A program made the translations under genes and the position numbers. This document shows, piece by piece, positions 55,196 through 63,187 of a stretch of DNA of 64,000 bases; positions within the stretch are counted from its first letter, which is position 1; each line of letters starts with the position of its first letter. This DNA is from Kutzneria buriramensis. Its GTDB lineage: Bacteria > Actinomycetota > Actinomycetes > Mycobacteriales > Pseudonocardiaceae. Location of the stretch: positions 434,001 through 498,000 of the forward strand of contig NZ_QUNO01000002.1 of assembly GCF_003387475.1 (NCBI RefSeq), written 5' to 3'. Under the pieces are notes generated by a model. That model searched no databases. It was not told the origin of the DNA and worked only from the letters and a program-made list of their open reading frames with translations.

Positions 55196-55633
55196 ATGAT
55201 GCGGGACGCGGAGTTCGATGGGGACGTGGCGGAGCGGTGGACGTGCCCGGAGTGCGACCGGGAGTTCGGGCGGGCGCGTCAGTCCCACGTGTGCGTGCCG
55301 GGCTGCACCGTCGACGACACCTTCGCGGGCCGGCCGCCGTGGATGCGCGCGGTGTACGACGAGATCGTCGCCGAGCTGCGCGAGCTGGGGGACCTGCACG
55401 AGGACGCCGTCAAGGTCGGCGTGTTCCTCAAGAACGAGCGGAAGCTGGCCGAGATCCGGCCGCGGTCCAAGGACCTGCTGGTGTGGCTGTTCCTGCCGTT
55501 CGTCGCCGACGAGGCGTATGCGCAGGGGCGGTCCGGGGACCGGGTGCTGCACCGGATCCCGCTGCGGGAGCTGACCGACGAGGTGCGGGAGTGGTTCGTC
55601 GCGGCCTACGACTGCGCGAACAACCCGGTGTGA
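55196..55633 (+). CDS. DUF5655-like domain protein with N-terminal zinc-like cysteines
   Basis: 145 residues. WTCPECDREFGRARQSHVC has a CxxC plus a His-x-Cys pair and looks like a small zinc knuckle. The rest (PPWMRAVYDEIVAELRELGD, VGVFLKNERKLAEIRPRSKDLLVWLFLP, DEVREWFVAAYD) matches DUF5655-type proteins. The function is unknown. Two adjacent ATGs (55196, 55199) are possible starts. TGGAC/GTCCA arms at 55171-55185 lie just upstream and may be an operator shared with the divergent SDR remnant. Confidence 0.75.
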   Translation: MMRDAEFDGDVAERWTCPECDREFGRARQSHVCVPGCTVDDTFAGRPPWMRAVYDEIVAELRELGDLHEDAVKVGVFLKNERKLAEIRPRSKDLLVWLFLPFVADEAYAQGRSGDRVLHRIPLRELTDEVREWFVAAYDCANNPV

Positions 55634-55657
55634 AGGCAAGATCAACGAGCCGCGATT

Positions 55658-55779
55658 GAGCAGCCCCCGAATCAATCCAAGCAGGAGGGGCTGACAGTTC
55701 GGGAAGCCGAGCGTCGCCGGGGGAGCGCGGCCGTCGGAACTGTCAGGGTCCTGTGGTTGGCTGGATTCGGGGGCTGCTC
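55658..55779. repeat. Nested inverted repeat upstream of the phosphodiesterase gene
   Basis: Outer 16-base arms gagcagcccccgaatc (55658-55673) and gattcgggggctgctc (55764-55779) are perfect. Inside them, ctgacagttc (55691-55700) and gaactgtcag (55737-55746) form a second perfect pair. The structure begins 25 bases after the DUF5655-like gene and ends 144 bases before the secreted phosphodiesterase. It could be a terminator, a structured RNA or a small non-autonomous element. Confidence 0.65.
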
Positions 55780-55923
55780 AGCGCGGATGTCCTGCCCGCG
55801 GGAACCCCGCGCCCGTCCTTTACCTACCGTTGGCCGGCCCTTGCCGCTACGTTGACCCGGATTTCGTGCCGAGGGACTTGGGTGTCGCTGCCCGATTGGT
55901 CCACGATGTCAGGAGTCGCAACG

Positions 55924-57048
55924 ATGAGCGGAACCCGGATCGCCGGGATGGTGCTGGCGGCGGCCGCGGCGATCGCCGTGACGGCCATTCCCGCCGCGAG
56001 CGCGGTGCCCGGATCGACCGATGGCTGGGCCGCCGACCACCACCGGCAGCAGGGGCCGATCGTGATCGGCCACCGGGGCGCGGCCGGCTACCGGCCGGAG
56101 CACACGCTGGCCTCATACGAGCTGGCGGCCCGGATGGGCGCGGACTACGTGGAGCCCGACCTGGTGTCCACGAAGGACGGTGTGCTGGTCGCCCGGCACG
56201 AGCCGGAGATCGGCGGCACCACGGACGTGGCGCTGCACCCGGAGTTCGCCGGCCGCAAGACGACGAAGGTGCTCGACGGCGTGTCGGTGACGGGCTGGTT
56301 CACCGAGGACTTCACCCTCGCCGAGCTGAAGACGCTGCGCGCGGTGGAACGCATCCCGGCCATCCGCCAGCGCAACACGGTCTACGACCGCCGCTACCAG
56401 ATCCCGACCTTCCAGGAGATCATCGATCTGGTGCGCCGCCTGGACAAGGAGCTGCACCGGGACATCGGCATCTACCCGGAGACCAAGCACCCCACCTTCT
56501 TTCGCAACGCGGGCCTGGCGCTGGAGCCGAAGCTGGTGGACGCGCTCAACCGCAACGGCCTGAACCGACCGGACGCCAAGGTGTTCGTCCAGTCGTTCGA
56601 GGTGTCCAACCTCAAGCAGCTGCACCGCCAGCTGCGGGTGCCGCTGATCCAGCTGACGAGCGCCACGGGCCAGCCGTACGACTTCGCCGCCACCGGTGAC
56701 AAGCGCACCTACGCCGACCTCACGTCGGCGGCGGGCCTGCGCGAGGTCGCGACGTACGCGCAGGGCGTCGGACCCGACAAGAACCAGATCATCCCGCGTG
56801 ACGCCACCGACCACCTGGCCAAGCCGACGGCGCTGGTCGCGGACGCGCACCGGGTCCACCTGAAGGTGCACCCCTACACCTTCCGGCCGGAGAACGTGTT
56901 CCTGCCGGCGGACTTCCGCTCCTCGGCCGACCCGAACGCCTACGGCAACCTGTTCGGCGAGATCGAGACGTTCCTGCGCGCCGGCGTCGACGGCTTCTTC
57001 ACGGACAACACCGACATGGGCATCGTGGCGCGGGACGAGAGCCGCTAG
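55924..57048 (+). CDS. Secreted glycerophosphodiester phosphodiesterase
   Basis: 374 residues. A signal peptide (TRIAGMVLAAAAAIAVTAIP, cleavage near ASAVP) is followed by the GDPD TIM barrel. VIGHRGAAGYRPEHTLASYELA carries the catalytic His, and YVEPDLVSTKDGVLVARHEPEI the Glu, Asp and second His. IGIYPETKHP and FFTDNTDMG close the active site. It releases glycerol-3-phosphate from deacylated phospholipids or teichoic acids outside the cell. ATG 55924 has AGGAG about nine bases upstream. Such genes are often phosphate-regulated, but I see no clear PHO box. Confidence 0.92.
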   Translation: MSGTRIAGMVLAAAAAIAVTAIPAASAVPGSTDGWAADHHRQQGPIVIGHRGAAGYRPEHTLASYELAARMGADYVEPDLVSTKDGVLVARHEPEIGGTTDVALHPEFAGRKTTKVLDGVSVTGWFTEDFTLAELKTLRAVERIPAIRQRNTVYDRRYQIPTFQEIIDLVRRLDKELHRDIGIYPETKHPTFFRNAGLALEPKLVDALNRNGLNRPDAKVFVQSFEVSNLKQLHRQLRVPLIQLTSATGQPYDFAATGDKRTYADLTSAAGLREVATYAQGVGPDKNQIIPRDATDHLAKPTALVADAHRVHLKVHPYTFRPENVFLPADFRSSADPNAYGNLFGEIETFLRAGVDGFFTDNTDMGIVARDESR

Positions 57049-57061
57049 TCCACAGTGGAGG

Positions 57062-57100
57062 GCTGGAGCCCCTGTCCGGGGGGTAGGCAAGGGCTCCAGC
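57062..57100. terminator. Terminator between convergent genes
   Basis: gctggagccc (57062-57071) and gggctccagc (57091-57100) pair perfectly around a 19-base loop. It lies between the phosphodiesterase stop and the convergent VWA gene. Confidence 0.65.
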
Positions 57101-57185
57101 GTCGCCTACCACCAGGGGGGATTGGCGGCGAGGCGTCCTACAGGGTAGAGCCTCCGCCGCCCGCCCGGCACCCCATCGGCACAAC

Positions 57186-58955
57186 TCAACCAGTGGTGGA
57201 CAACAGCTGCGCCAGCGCCGCGTCCACGCCGCCGGCGTTCTGCACGGTCGACAGGCTGCCGCCGGTGTCCTGCGCGATGGCGCTGAGCTGGTCGTGGTCC
57301 ACGTTCCCGCCGACGGCGATGATGTTGACCGGCACCGGTTTCCTGCCGTCCTTGAGCCCACCCAGTTGCGCCCGCAACTGGTCGAACGTGAGCCCGCCGT
57401 CGTTCTTGCCGGCCACCACGACGACCACCCGGTTGTGCTTGCCGTCCTGATAGTTGGCCAGCACCGACTGGTACACCGCGAGCAGGCTGGTGTAGAGCTG
57501 GCTGCCGTTGCCGGGGTTCAGCTTGCCGATGCCCACGTGCAGCTGATCGATGCTCTGGTCGACGCGCACCGCCGGCACGAGCTGCTTGTACGGCTTGTCC
57601 CCGTCCAGGCCCGCCGCGTACGCCCACAGCCCCATCGACCCGGACACGGTCCGGTCGACCTCGCCGGTGAGCGCCTGCCGCACCCCGTTCACGCCGTCCG
57701 TGCCCATCGCCGGCGAGGTGTCCACGAGCACGGACAGCACCTCGTCGCCGACCGCGGCGGTGGTCCAGCTGGCGGAGATGTCCTGGGTGGTGGTGGCGTC
57801 GGCGGGCACCAGGTTCTGGGTCAGCGCCGGCCAGCGCATGCCGACGGCGTCGGTCGGGTGGTCGCTGGTCGCCGACACCCGCAAACCGGCCTTGGCGAAC
57901 ATCTTCTGCTGCGCCGGCTGCCGCATGAAGTCGCGGAACTGTTGCGCCGCCTTGTTCTGCGTGGACGTGACCCAGGTGCCCGACAGCGTGACGAACGGGA
58001 AGTCGGCGGCCGGGCTGGCGCCGCCCATCGGCACCTCGTACAGCGGCGACGCCGGCTTGGGCGCGCCGTCCTTGCCGAGGTTGCGCCGGTACAGGTCGAC
58101 CTCCGTCACCGGCACCGCGCTGTAGCTGGCGGTGCCGATGTCGGCGGCCTTGGCCAGGCCGTCCAGCGCGTCCAGGGTGTCCGCCGGCGCGCCGGAGGCC
58201 CGCGAGTTGGCCAGCTTGGTGATGATGTCCTTGACGCCTTGCTGCCCAAGCATGTTGGTGGTCACCGGGCCCGCGCCCTGCGCGGTCGCGCCGGCCAGCG
58301 CGGACTGGATGGCCAGCGCGCTCGCCGGGTTGGTCGCCGGGTCGGGCACCGCGAGCCGGAACTTGCCCCACTGCGGCTTGCCGTAGCCGGCCCAGCCGTT
58401 CGGCGCGGCGGTCAGCCCCGGCAGGTCGGTCCACTGCACGAGGTTGCCGCTGGCCAGCGCGTCCGCGCCGGGCTGCTGGGTGGCCAGCACGACCGGGCTG
58501 GTCGCGACCGACTGCGGCGGCGTGCCGATGATCGTGTTGTTCTGCGCGGTCAGCCGGTTCGCCCACAGCGTCGAGTCCGGCAGCCAGGCCGCCGGCTGGG
58601 TGCCGAGCTTGCCCTCGTCCCACTTGGTCGTCAGCCCGGTCAGCACGGTCTGCGAGTCGACCGACTGCACCTGGAGCCGCACGCACGAGTCGTCGACGAC
58701 CGGGTTGGTGTTGGTCCACGCCTGCGCCGCGTCCCGCACCGGCTCGGCGATGCTCGGCGTCACGGCGACGCGCAGCACCACGTCGCCGTTCGTGCAGCCG
58801 TTGGCCTCGGCGGCGGCCCGCCGCTCCAGCACCCCGCCCAGCCAGGTCCAGGCGAGCCAGCCGAGCAGCACCAGCACCACCAGGCCGGTGATCGCGACGG
58901 GCCACTTGGCCATGCCGCGCCGGACCCTCGTCACCAGCGCGCGGTGTCGAGCCAT
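57186..58955 (-). CDS. Membrane-anchored binding-protein/VWA hybrid
   Basis: 589 residues. One N-terminal transmembrane helix (about 17-38) anchors an extracytoplasmic part. Residues about 60-370 look like a bacterial extracellular solute-binding protein (VLRVAVTPSIAEPVRDAAQAW, PAAWLPDSTLWANRL, LVQWTDLPGL). Residues about 400-589 form a von Willebrand factor A domain with the MIDAS start VLVDTSPAMG and VVVVVAGKNDGG. GAGAGGGAC precedes ATG 58955. VWA domains bind metal-dependent partners; the ligand of the front part is unknown. It is monocistronic, with a terminator shared with the phosphodiesterase. Confidence 0.85.
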   Translation of the reverse strand: MARHRALVTRVRRGMAKWPVAITGLVVLVLLGWLAWTWLGGVLERRAAAEANGCTNGDVVLRVAVTPSIAEPVRDAAQAWTNTNPVVDDSCVRLQVQSVDSQTVLTGLTTKWDEGKLGTQPAAWLPDSTLWANRLTAQNNTIIGTPPQSVATSPVVLATQQPGADALASGNLVQWTDLPGLTAAPNGWAGYGKPQWGKFRLAVPDPATNPASALAIQSALAGATAQGAGPVTTNMLGQQGVKDIITKLANSRASGAPADTLDALDGLAKAADIGTASYSAVPVTEVDLYRRNLGKDGAPKPASPLYEVPMGGASPAADFPFVTLSGTWVTSTQNKAAQQFRDFMRQPAQQKMFAKAGLRVSATSDHPTDAVGMRWPALTQNLVPADATTTQDISASWTTAAVGDEVLSVLVDTSPAMGTDGVNGVRQALTGEVDRTVSGSMGLWAYAAGLDGDKPYKQLVPAVRVDQSIDQLHVGIGKLNPGNGSQLYTSLLAVYQSVLANYQDGKHNRVVVVVAGKNDGGLTFDQLRAQLGGLKDGRKPVPVNIIAVGGNVDHDQLSAIAQDTGGSLSTVQNAGGVDAALAQLLSTTG

Positions 58956-59089
58956 GGGATGTCCCTCTCCAGAACCCCGGGTGAACCTAATGGGCCAAGG
59001 TGACTTACAGGGTGTTACATCAGCGTCATGATCGCGGCAGATTGTGCCCTACCGCTCACAACGGTGCTGCCCGATTGGCGGAATCATCG

Positions 59090-60136
59090 TCACCTTCCGC
59101 CCACATGTGTGCCGTCTCGGACCGTGCCGACATACTCCTCGACCAGGTCCTCCAGCGCCACCACGCCGAGCTGCTGGCCGTCGGCGTCCACCGCGCGGGC
59201 CAGGTGGCTCTGGGCCCGCCGCAGCGCCGCCAGCGCGTCGTCGAGCCGGGCATCCGCCGGCAGCTCCGGCAGGCCCCGGACGCGGTTGCGCGGCACCGGC
59301 GTCGACGGCGGCTGGTCGGCCAGGTCCAGCACGTCCTTCACGTGCAGGTAGCCGGCGAGCCGATTGTCCGCCGCCCGCAACGGGAATCGCGAGAACCCGG
59401 TCGCCTCCACGGCCGCCTCGACGTCGCCGACGGTCGGCTCGGCCGGCACCGTGGTCAGCCGGTCCAGCGGCACCAGCACGTCCTTCACGGTCCGGGCCGC
59501 CGAGGACAGCGTCTTGGCCAGCCGCCGGTGCTCCGGCTCGTCCAGCAGCCCCTCCTGGCGGGACTCGCCGAGCAGCGAGGCCAGCTCATCGGGCGTGTAC
59601 GCGCCCTCGAGCTCGTCCTTCGGCTCCACCTTGATCAGCCGCAGCAGAGCCTGCGAGATCACCGTGAACGCGTTCAGCAGCGGTCGGGTCAGCCGGCAGA
59701 ACGCGAAGTGCACCGGCACCAGCCACAGCGCCGCCCGCTCGGGGCCGGCGATCGTCAGGTTCTTCGGCACCATCTCGCCGATCACCGTGTGGCAGAACGA
59801 GACCAGCAGCAGCGCCACCACCAGGCCGATGGCGTGCACGACCGTGTCCGGCACGCCCAACGGCGCCAGCGGCGCCTCCAGCAGGCCGGCCACGGTCGGC
59901 TCCGCCAGCGCGCCCAGCGCCAGCGAACACACCGTGACGCCCAGCTGCGCGCCCGCGATGAGCAGCGGAAGCTGGTGCCCGGCACGGATCACCGTGCGGG
60001 CCCGCTGCTGGCCCTGCCGGGCCATCTCCTCCAGCCGGTCGCGCCGCGCGGTGATGATGGCGAACTCCGCGCCGACGAAGAACCCGTTGCCCAGCAGCAA
60101 CAACACGGTGAGGACAAGGGCGAGGCCGTCGCTCAT
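59090..60136 (-). CDS. CNNM/CorC-type (DUF21-CBS) membrane protein, short form
   Basis: 348 residues. A DUF21 membrane domain (about 1-170: GNGFFVGAEFAIITARRDRLEEM, AGAQLGVTVCSLALGALAEP, IGEMVPKNL) is followed by a CBS pair (VPLDRLTTVPAEPTVGDVEAAV, GFSRFPLRAADNRLAGYLHVKDVLDL). It ends after the second CBS (VVALEDLVEEYVG) without the CorC_HlyC domain of its neighbour. Homologues are linked to Mg2+/Co2+ handling. It follows the longer paralogue by 55 bases, which form an operon. Confidence 0.9.
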   Translation of the reverse strand: MSDGLALVLTVLLLLGNGFFVGAEFAIITARRDRLEEMARQGQQRARTVIRAGHQLPLLIAGAQLGVTVCSLALGALAEPTVAGLLEAPLAPLGVPDTVVHAIGLVVALLLVSFCHTVIGEMVPKNLTIAGPERAALWLVPVHFAFCRLTRPLLNAFTVISQALLRLIKVEPKDELEGAYTPDELASLLGESRQEGLLDEPEHRRLAKTLSSAARTVKDVLVPLDRLTTVPAEPTVGDVEAAVEATGFSRFPLRAADNRLAGYLHVKDVLDLADQPPSTPVPRNRVRGLPELPADARLDDALAALRRAQSHLARAVDADGQQLGVVALEDLVEEYVGTVRDGTHVGGR

Positions 60137-60191
60137 GCCGGCACCTCGCTGACAGTGCTCAAACCCTGGTCGGTCCGCGGTGACGTTCCGT

Positions 60192-61511
60192 TCACGCCGG
60201 CACCTCGCTGACCTTCGCCACCCGCAGCTCCGCCACCCGGTGCCGGTCCATCGCCATCACGGTGATCCGCCAGCCGTCCACCCGCAGCTCGTCTCCCACC
60301 TCGGGGATCCGGCCGAGCCGGGTCAGCACCAGGCCGGCCAGCGTCTCGTAGTCGCCGTCGGGCATGCGGAAGCCGGTCGCCTCCGCCACCTCGTCGGCGC
60401 GCAGCAGCCCGGACACCATCCAGCTGGCCTTGCCGAGCGGCCGGACCGGGGCGGCCTCGCCGCGGTCGTGCTCGTCCCGGACGTCGCCGATGATCTCCTC
60501 GACCAGGTCCTCCATCGTGACGATGCCGGCGGTGCCGCCGTACTCGTCGACCACGATGGCGATCTGGAGGCCCGAGCCGAGCCGCTCCAGCAGGGCGTCG
60601 GCCTCCAGGCTCTCCGGCACGGTCGGCACCGGCCGGATCAGCGCCGACACCGGCGTGGTGCCGCGCCGCGCGGCCGGCACGCCGAAGGCCTGCTTCACGT
60701 GCACGACACCGCGAACGTCGTCGAGGTCGCCCTCGTGCACGAGGAACCGGGAGAAGCCGGTGCGCATGGTCGCGGCGATGAGGTCCAGCACGGTGGCGTC
60801 GCACCGCAGGGCCTCGACCTGCACGCGCGGCGTCATGAGCTCGTCGGCGGTCCGGTCGCCGAACCGCAGCGAGCGGTCCAGCAGCGTCGCGGTGCCCTGG
60901 TCGAGGGTGCCGTGCGCGGCGCTGGAGCGGACCAGCGAGCCGAGCTCCTGCGGCGACCGCGCGGACCGCAGCTCCTCGGCGGGTTCCACGCCGAAGCGCC
61001 GCACGATCCAGTTCGCGGTGCCGTTGAGCACGGTGATCGGCGCCTTGCACGCGCGGGAGAACGCGTACTGGAAGCCGGCGACGGCCCGCGCGGTCTGCAT
61101 CGGCCGGGCGATCGCCAGGTTCTTCGGCACGAGCTCGCCGAGCACCACCGACAGCGCGGACGCCAGCAGCAGCGCCAGCACGGCGCCGACGGCGTCCGAC
61201 ACCCCGGCCGGCACGCCGATCGCGTCCAGCGGCGCCTCGATCAGGTCGGCCAGCGCCGGCTCGGCCAGGAAACCGGTGATCAGCGTGGCCAGCGTGATGC
61301 CGAGCTGGGCGCCGGACAGCTGGAACGACAGCGAGCGGTGCGCCTTCTGCACGGTGCGCGACCGCTTGTCGCCGACCAGGGCGACCTGGGTGTCGACCTG
61401 GCTGCGCTCCAGCGTGGTCAGGGAGAATTCGGCCGTCACGAACACCGCGTTCGCCAGCGTCAACAGCAGCACGGCGAGCAGGAAGAGGCCGTCGAGAAGG
61501 TATCCGGTCAT
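60192..61511 (-). CDS. CNNM/CorC-type (DUF21-CBS-CorC) membrane protein
   Basis: 439 residues. A DUF21 domain (about 1-190: VTAEFSLTTLERSQVDTQ, LSGAQLGITLATLITGFLAEP, LGELVPKNLAIARP), a CBS pair (LMTPRVQVEALRCDATV, GFSRFLVHEGDLDDVRGVVHVKQ, AIVVDEYGGTAGIVTMEDLVEE) and a CorC_HlyC C-terminal domain (MPDGDYETLAGLVLTRLGRIPEVGDEL). It is a full-length hemolysin-like/Mg2+ transport-associated protein and first of the two-gene operon. The last residues VSEVPA are repeated in the leader of the next gene. Confidence 0.92.
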   Translation of the reverse strand: MTGYLLDGLFLLAVLLLTLANAVFVTAEFSLTTLERSQVDTQVALVGDKRSRTVQKAHRSLSFQLSGAQLGITLATLITGFLAEPALADLIEAPLDAIGVPAGVSDAVGAVLALLLASALSVVLGELVPKNLAIARPMQTARAVAGFQYAFSRACKAPITVLNGTANWIVRRFGVEPAEELRSARSPQELGSLVRSSAAHGTLDQGTATLLDRSLRFGDRTADELMTPRVQVEALRCDATVLDLIAATMRTGFSRFLVHEGDLDDVRGVVHVKQAFGVPAARRGTTPVSALIRPVPTVPESLEADALLERLGSGLQIAIVVDEYGGTAGIVTMEDLVEEIIGDVRDEHDRGEAAPVRPLGKASWMVSGLLRADEVAEATGFRMPDGDYETLAGLVLTRLGRIPEVGDELRVDGWRITVMAMDRHRVAELRVAKVSEVPA

Positions 61512-61639
61512 CGCGGGCTCACGCTCGGGACCGGGTCGATATCGCAGCCGGGGCTTTCCCCCGGCTCACTACTGTGGCCAGGTGACCGCGCGTCAGGCAC
61601 GGAGACAGTCACTCCTCAGATGGATCACGTCGTACGACT

Positions 61640-63187
61640 TCAGCCCAGTGTAAAGGCTGCGTAGACGCGGCGGCCGGACAGCCACGTGCTCGTCACCGAG
61701 ATTTCCCGGATCGCCGTGTGCGCCGGGTCACCGCTCAGACACACAAGGTCAGCGCGGCGGCCCACGGCGATCTCGCCCCACTCGAGCTCGGCCTGCGCCT
61801 GCCACGCCACGCCCTCGGTCTGCGCCCGGATCGCCTGCGCCGCGGTCAGCCGCTCGCCCGGCAGCCAGTCCCGGCTCGTCGCGACCTCGATGCCGACGAG
61901 CGGATCGGGCGGGCTGACCGGCCAGTCGCTGCCGAACGCCAGCCGGGTGCCGAGCCGCGCCAGCGTCGCGAACGGATACTGCCGGTTGGCGCGATCCGGA
62001 CCGAGACGCGGAATGGTCAGCTCGGTCATCACCGGATCGGTCTGCGCCCACTGCGGCTGCACGGTCGCGATCACACCCAGCTCCGCGAACCTCGGCAGAT
62101 CGGCGGGGTCCACCACCTGGACGTGGGCGATCACCGGCCGCCGATCCCACACCGGATTGACGGCCCGCGCCCGCTCGACGGCGTCCAGCGCGGCGCGCAC
62201 CGCCGCGTCGCCGATGGCGTGCACGTGGATCTGGAACCGCTCGGCGTCGAACGCGGTGACCGCCTCGGCCAGCTCCGCCGGCGACCACACCGGCATCCCG
62301 TGCGACTGCACGTCCACGTACGGATCGAGCATCGAAGCGGTGCCGGTCTCGATAACGCCATCGGCAAAGAACTTCACCGTGCGCGCGGTGACGAGGTCTC
62401 GCCCGAATCGTGTGACCCGCTCGCGTTGGTCGGCAAAGTGCGGCAGCTGGTCGCGCCAGCGGTCGGGATCGGCCCGCTGCGCCAGATCCGCCCGGAACAA
62501 CAGCGAATCCCGTTCCACGGCAAGCAGATACGCGTCCACCAGTGCGGGCTCCACCCACGCGTCCTGCACCCAGGTGACACCCGCCGCCGCATACACCCGG
62601 CCGGCTTCATCGAGCGCCGCAACGAGGTCGTCCGTCGACCGCTGCGGAACCAGGTCCAGCACGAGATCGCAGGCGTGCCACTCCAGCAGCGTCCCCAGCG
62701 GACTGCCGTCGGCACGGCGCAGGATCCGGCCCAGCCGCGGCTCCGGCGTGTCGCGGTCGATGCCCGCCCGGGCCAGCGCGGAACTGTTGCACCACACGGC
62801 GTGGTAGTCGCGGGACCGCAGCGCCACCGGTCGGTCCGGCACCGCGGCGTCCAACCAGCGCGCGTCGAACGCGCCGTCCGGGGCCAGCGTCGGGTCGTAG
62901 CTCGCGGCCACGATCCAGCCGTCGCCGGGATGTTCCCGCGCCCACCGGCCGACCTCGGCCACGATCTCGTCCACAGTGGACTTTTCCGTGACCGCCGGCC
63001 CCTGCCGCTCAAGGCCGCCGAGCACCGGATGCGCGTGGCCGTCGCCGAACGCGGGCAGCAGCGTGCCACCCCGGAGGTCGACGACGTCGGCGACGTCCCA
63101 GGCCTCGGCCTCCCGGCCGACGGCGACGATCCGGTTGTCGGCGATCGCCACCGGCGGCGTGTTGGCCGCGTTGGTCAGCAGGATCAA
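61640..63187 (-). CDS. YtcJ-like amidohydrolase
   Basis: 515 residues of the amidohydrolase_3 group. LLPAFGDGHAHPVLGG carries the HxH metal pair. TVKFFADGVIETGTA, IHVHAIGDAAVRAAL, VIAHVQVVDPADLP and LAFGSDWPVSPPDPL are the later metal- and active-site blocks, and GEIAVGRRADLVCLSGDP closes the beta domain. Members hydrolyse amides or deacetylate small molecules; the substrate is unknown. ATG 63187 overlaps the stop of the upstream LacI-type regulator (ATGA), so the regulator and enzyme are translationally coupled. Confidence 0.88.
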   Translation of the reverse strand: MILLTNAANTPPVAIADNRIVAVGREAEAWDVADVVDLRGGTLLPAFGDGHAHPVLGGLERQGPAVTEKSTVDEIVAEVGRWAREHPGDGWIVAASYDPTLAPDGAFDARWLDAAVPDRPVALRSRDYHAVWCNSSALARAGIDRDTPEPRLGRILRRADGSPLGTLLEWHACDLVLDLVPQRSTDDLVAALDEAGRVYAAAGVTWVQDAWVEPALVDAYLLAVERDSLLFRADLAQRADPDRWRDQLPHFADQRERVTRFGRDLVTARTVKFFADGVIETGTASMLDPYVDVQSHGMPVWSPAELAEAVTAFDAERFQIHVHAIGDAAVRAALDAVERARAVNPVWDRRPVIAHVQVVDPADLPRFAELGVIATVQPQWAQTDPVMTELTIPRLGPDRANRQYPFATLARLGTRLAFGSDWPVSPPDPLVGIEVATSRDWLPGERLTAAQAIRAQTEGVAWQAQAELEWGEIAVGRRADLVCLSGDPAHTAIREISVTSTWLSGRRVYAAFTLG

